7,713 nt of DNA from an uncultured Brevundimonas sp. Its GTDB lineage: Bacteria; Pseudomonadota; Alphaproteobacteria; Caulobacterales; Caulobacteraceae. Below, piece by piece: positions 7,189 to 7,713 of this stretch. A program made the position numbers and the translations under genes. The DNA lies in the NCBI GenBank assembly GCA_946481405.1, contig CAMLNY010000042.1, positions 1 through 7,713 of the forward strand. Reading direction: 5' to 3'. Within the stretch, counting starts at the first letter, position 1, and the number at the start of each line of letters is the position of its first letter. The notes under the pieces are model-generated. The model did no database searches. It was not told the origin of the DNA and saw only the letters and a list, made by a program, of their open reading frames with translations.

Positions 7189-7713
7189 ATGAAAGCCATC
7201 CTCGAACAGCTGGAAGCCCGCCGCGAAGCCGCGCGGAAAGGCGGCGGCGACGCCCGCATCGCCTCGCAGCATGCCAAGGGTAAGCTGACCGCCCGCGAGC
7301 GGATCGAGGTTCTTCTGGACGAGGGCTCCTTCGAAGAGACCGATATGTTTGTGGAGCACCGCTCCCACCAGTTCGGCATGGAGAAGCAGCGCGTCCCCGG
7401 CGACGGCGTGGTCACCGGCAGAGGGACTATCGGCGGTCGCCTGGTCTATGTCTTCTCCAAGGATTTCACCGTCTTCGGCGGCTCTCTTAGCGGCGCGCAT
7501 GCGGCCAAGATCGTTAAGCTCCAGACCATGGCCCTGACCAACGGCGCCCCGATCATCGGTCTGTTCGACGCCGGCGGCGCCCGCATCCAGGAGGGCGTCG
7601 AAAGCCTCGCCGGCTATGCCGACATCTTCCTCCAGAACACCCTGGCCTCGGGCGTCATTCCCCAGATCAGCGTGATCATGGGGCCGTGCGCCGGCGGCGA
7701 CGTCTATTCCCCG
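7189..7713 (+). CDS. pccB: Propionyl-CoA carboxylase beta subunit (carboxyltransferase), C-terminus cut by window edge
   Basis: This subunit transfers carboxyl from carboxybiotin to propionyl-CoA, making (S)-methylmalonyl-CoA in the cytoplasm. It works with the biotin-carrying alpha subunit PccA in breakdown of Val, Ile, Met, Thr and odd-chain fatty acids. The 175 residues visible are the N-terminal third of a protein usually about 510 long. They include [19 protein letters not shown] (30-48), [14 protein letters not shown] (71-84), [18 protein letters not shown] (91-108), [20 protein letters not shown] (126-145) and [20 protein letters not shown] (154-173). The last two form part of the crotonase-fold active site with its oxyanion-hole glycines. 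[10 protein letters not shown] and [17 protein letters not shown] match the propionyl-CoA branch, including mitochondrial PCCB, better than methylcrotonyl-CoA or acetyl-CoA carboxylases, though exact acyl preference is not proven. The frame is open to the last base of the window. It follows tetR by 49 bp, so tetR may regulate it or be co-transcribed with it. Confidence 0.95.
   Translation, partial: MKAILEQLEARREAARKGGGDARIASQHAKGKLTARERIEVLLDEGSFEETDMFVEHRSHQFGMEKQRVPGDGVVTGRGTIGGRLVYVFSKDFTVFGGSLSGAHAAKIVKLQTMALTNGAPIIGLFDAGGARIQEGVESLAGYADIFLQNTLASGVIPQISVIMGPCAGGDVYSP

Noticed and set aside
1..7713. Insertion sequences, tRNA/rRNA genes, CRISPR arrays or prophage remnants
   Set aside because: None were recognised on either strand. 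The window is almost filled by four intact-frame genes with uniform high-GC character and no repeated ends.

Overview
This is high-GC DNA with the look of an alphaproteobacterium, most likely Caulobacterales (Caulobacter/Brevundimonas-like). The evidence is a TonB-dependent receptor of the Xanthomonas/Caulobacter type, GC-biased third codon positions, and a PccB-type acyl-CoA carboxylase preceded by a TetR gene. The genus is inferred from gene style only. No RNA genes, insertion sequences, CRISPR arrays or phage genes were seen.

Layout. (1) Positions 1-2404, minus strand: a TonB-dependent outer-membrane receptor. Its start, signal peptide, TonB box, plug and most of the barrel are present, but the C-terminus lies beyond the left edge. 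(2) Positions 2405-2608: a 204-bp divergent intergenic region with two near-identical ACCGGT-centred palindromes 55 bp apart, which look like operators for a LacI/GalR-type repressor. (3) Positions 2609-6442, plus strand: a 1277-residue secreted multidomain protein. It has a signal peptide, a LamG/concanavalin-like jellyroll, an unassigned beta-rich region, a helix-rich region rich in acidic, aromatic and His residues, an EF-hand-like Ca2+ loop and a CARDB-like Ig domain. (4) Positions 6519-7139, plus strand: a TetR-family regulator. (5) Positions 7189-7713, plus strand: the N-terminal 175 residues of a propionyl-CoA carboxylase beta subunit (pccB), cut by the right edge.

Interpretation. The receptor and the large secreted protein are divergently transcribed around shared operator-like sites. 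This suggests a small glycan-capture and glycan-processing locus, in which the secreted protein would bind or cleave a polymer and the receptor would import the products. No recognisable carbohydrate-active family, sugar transporter or LacI gene is present in the window, so the substrate is unknown. The TetR gene and pccB look like a separate unit for acyl-CoA metabolism, and the TetR protein probably controls that unit rather than the glycan locus. The large LamG protein is the best candidate here for something undescribed: it looks like a secreted carbohydrate-active protein, but I cannot assign its catalytic region to a known family.
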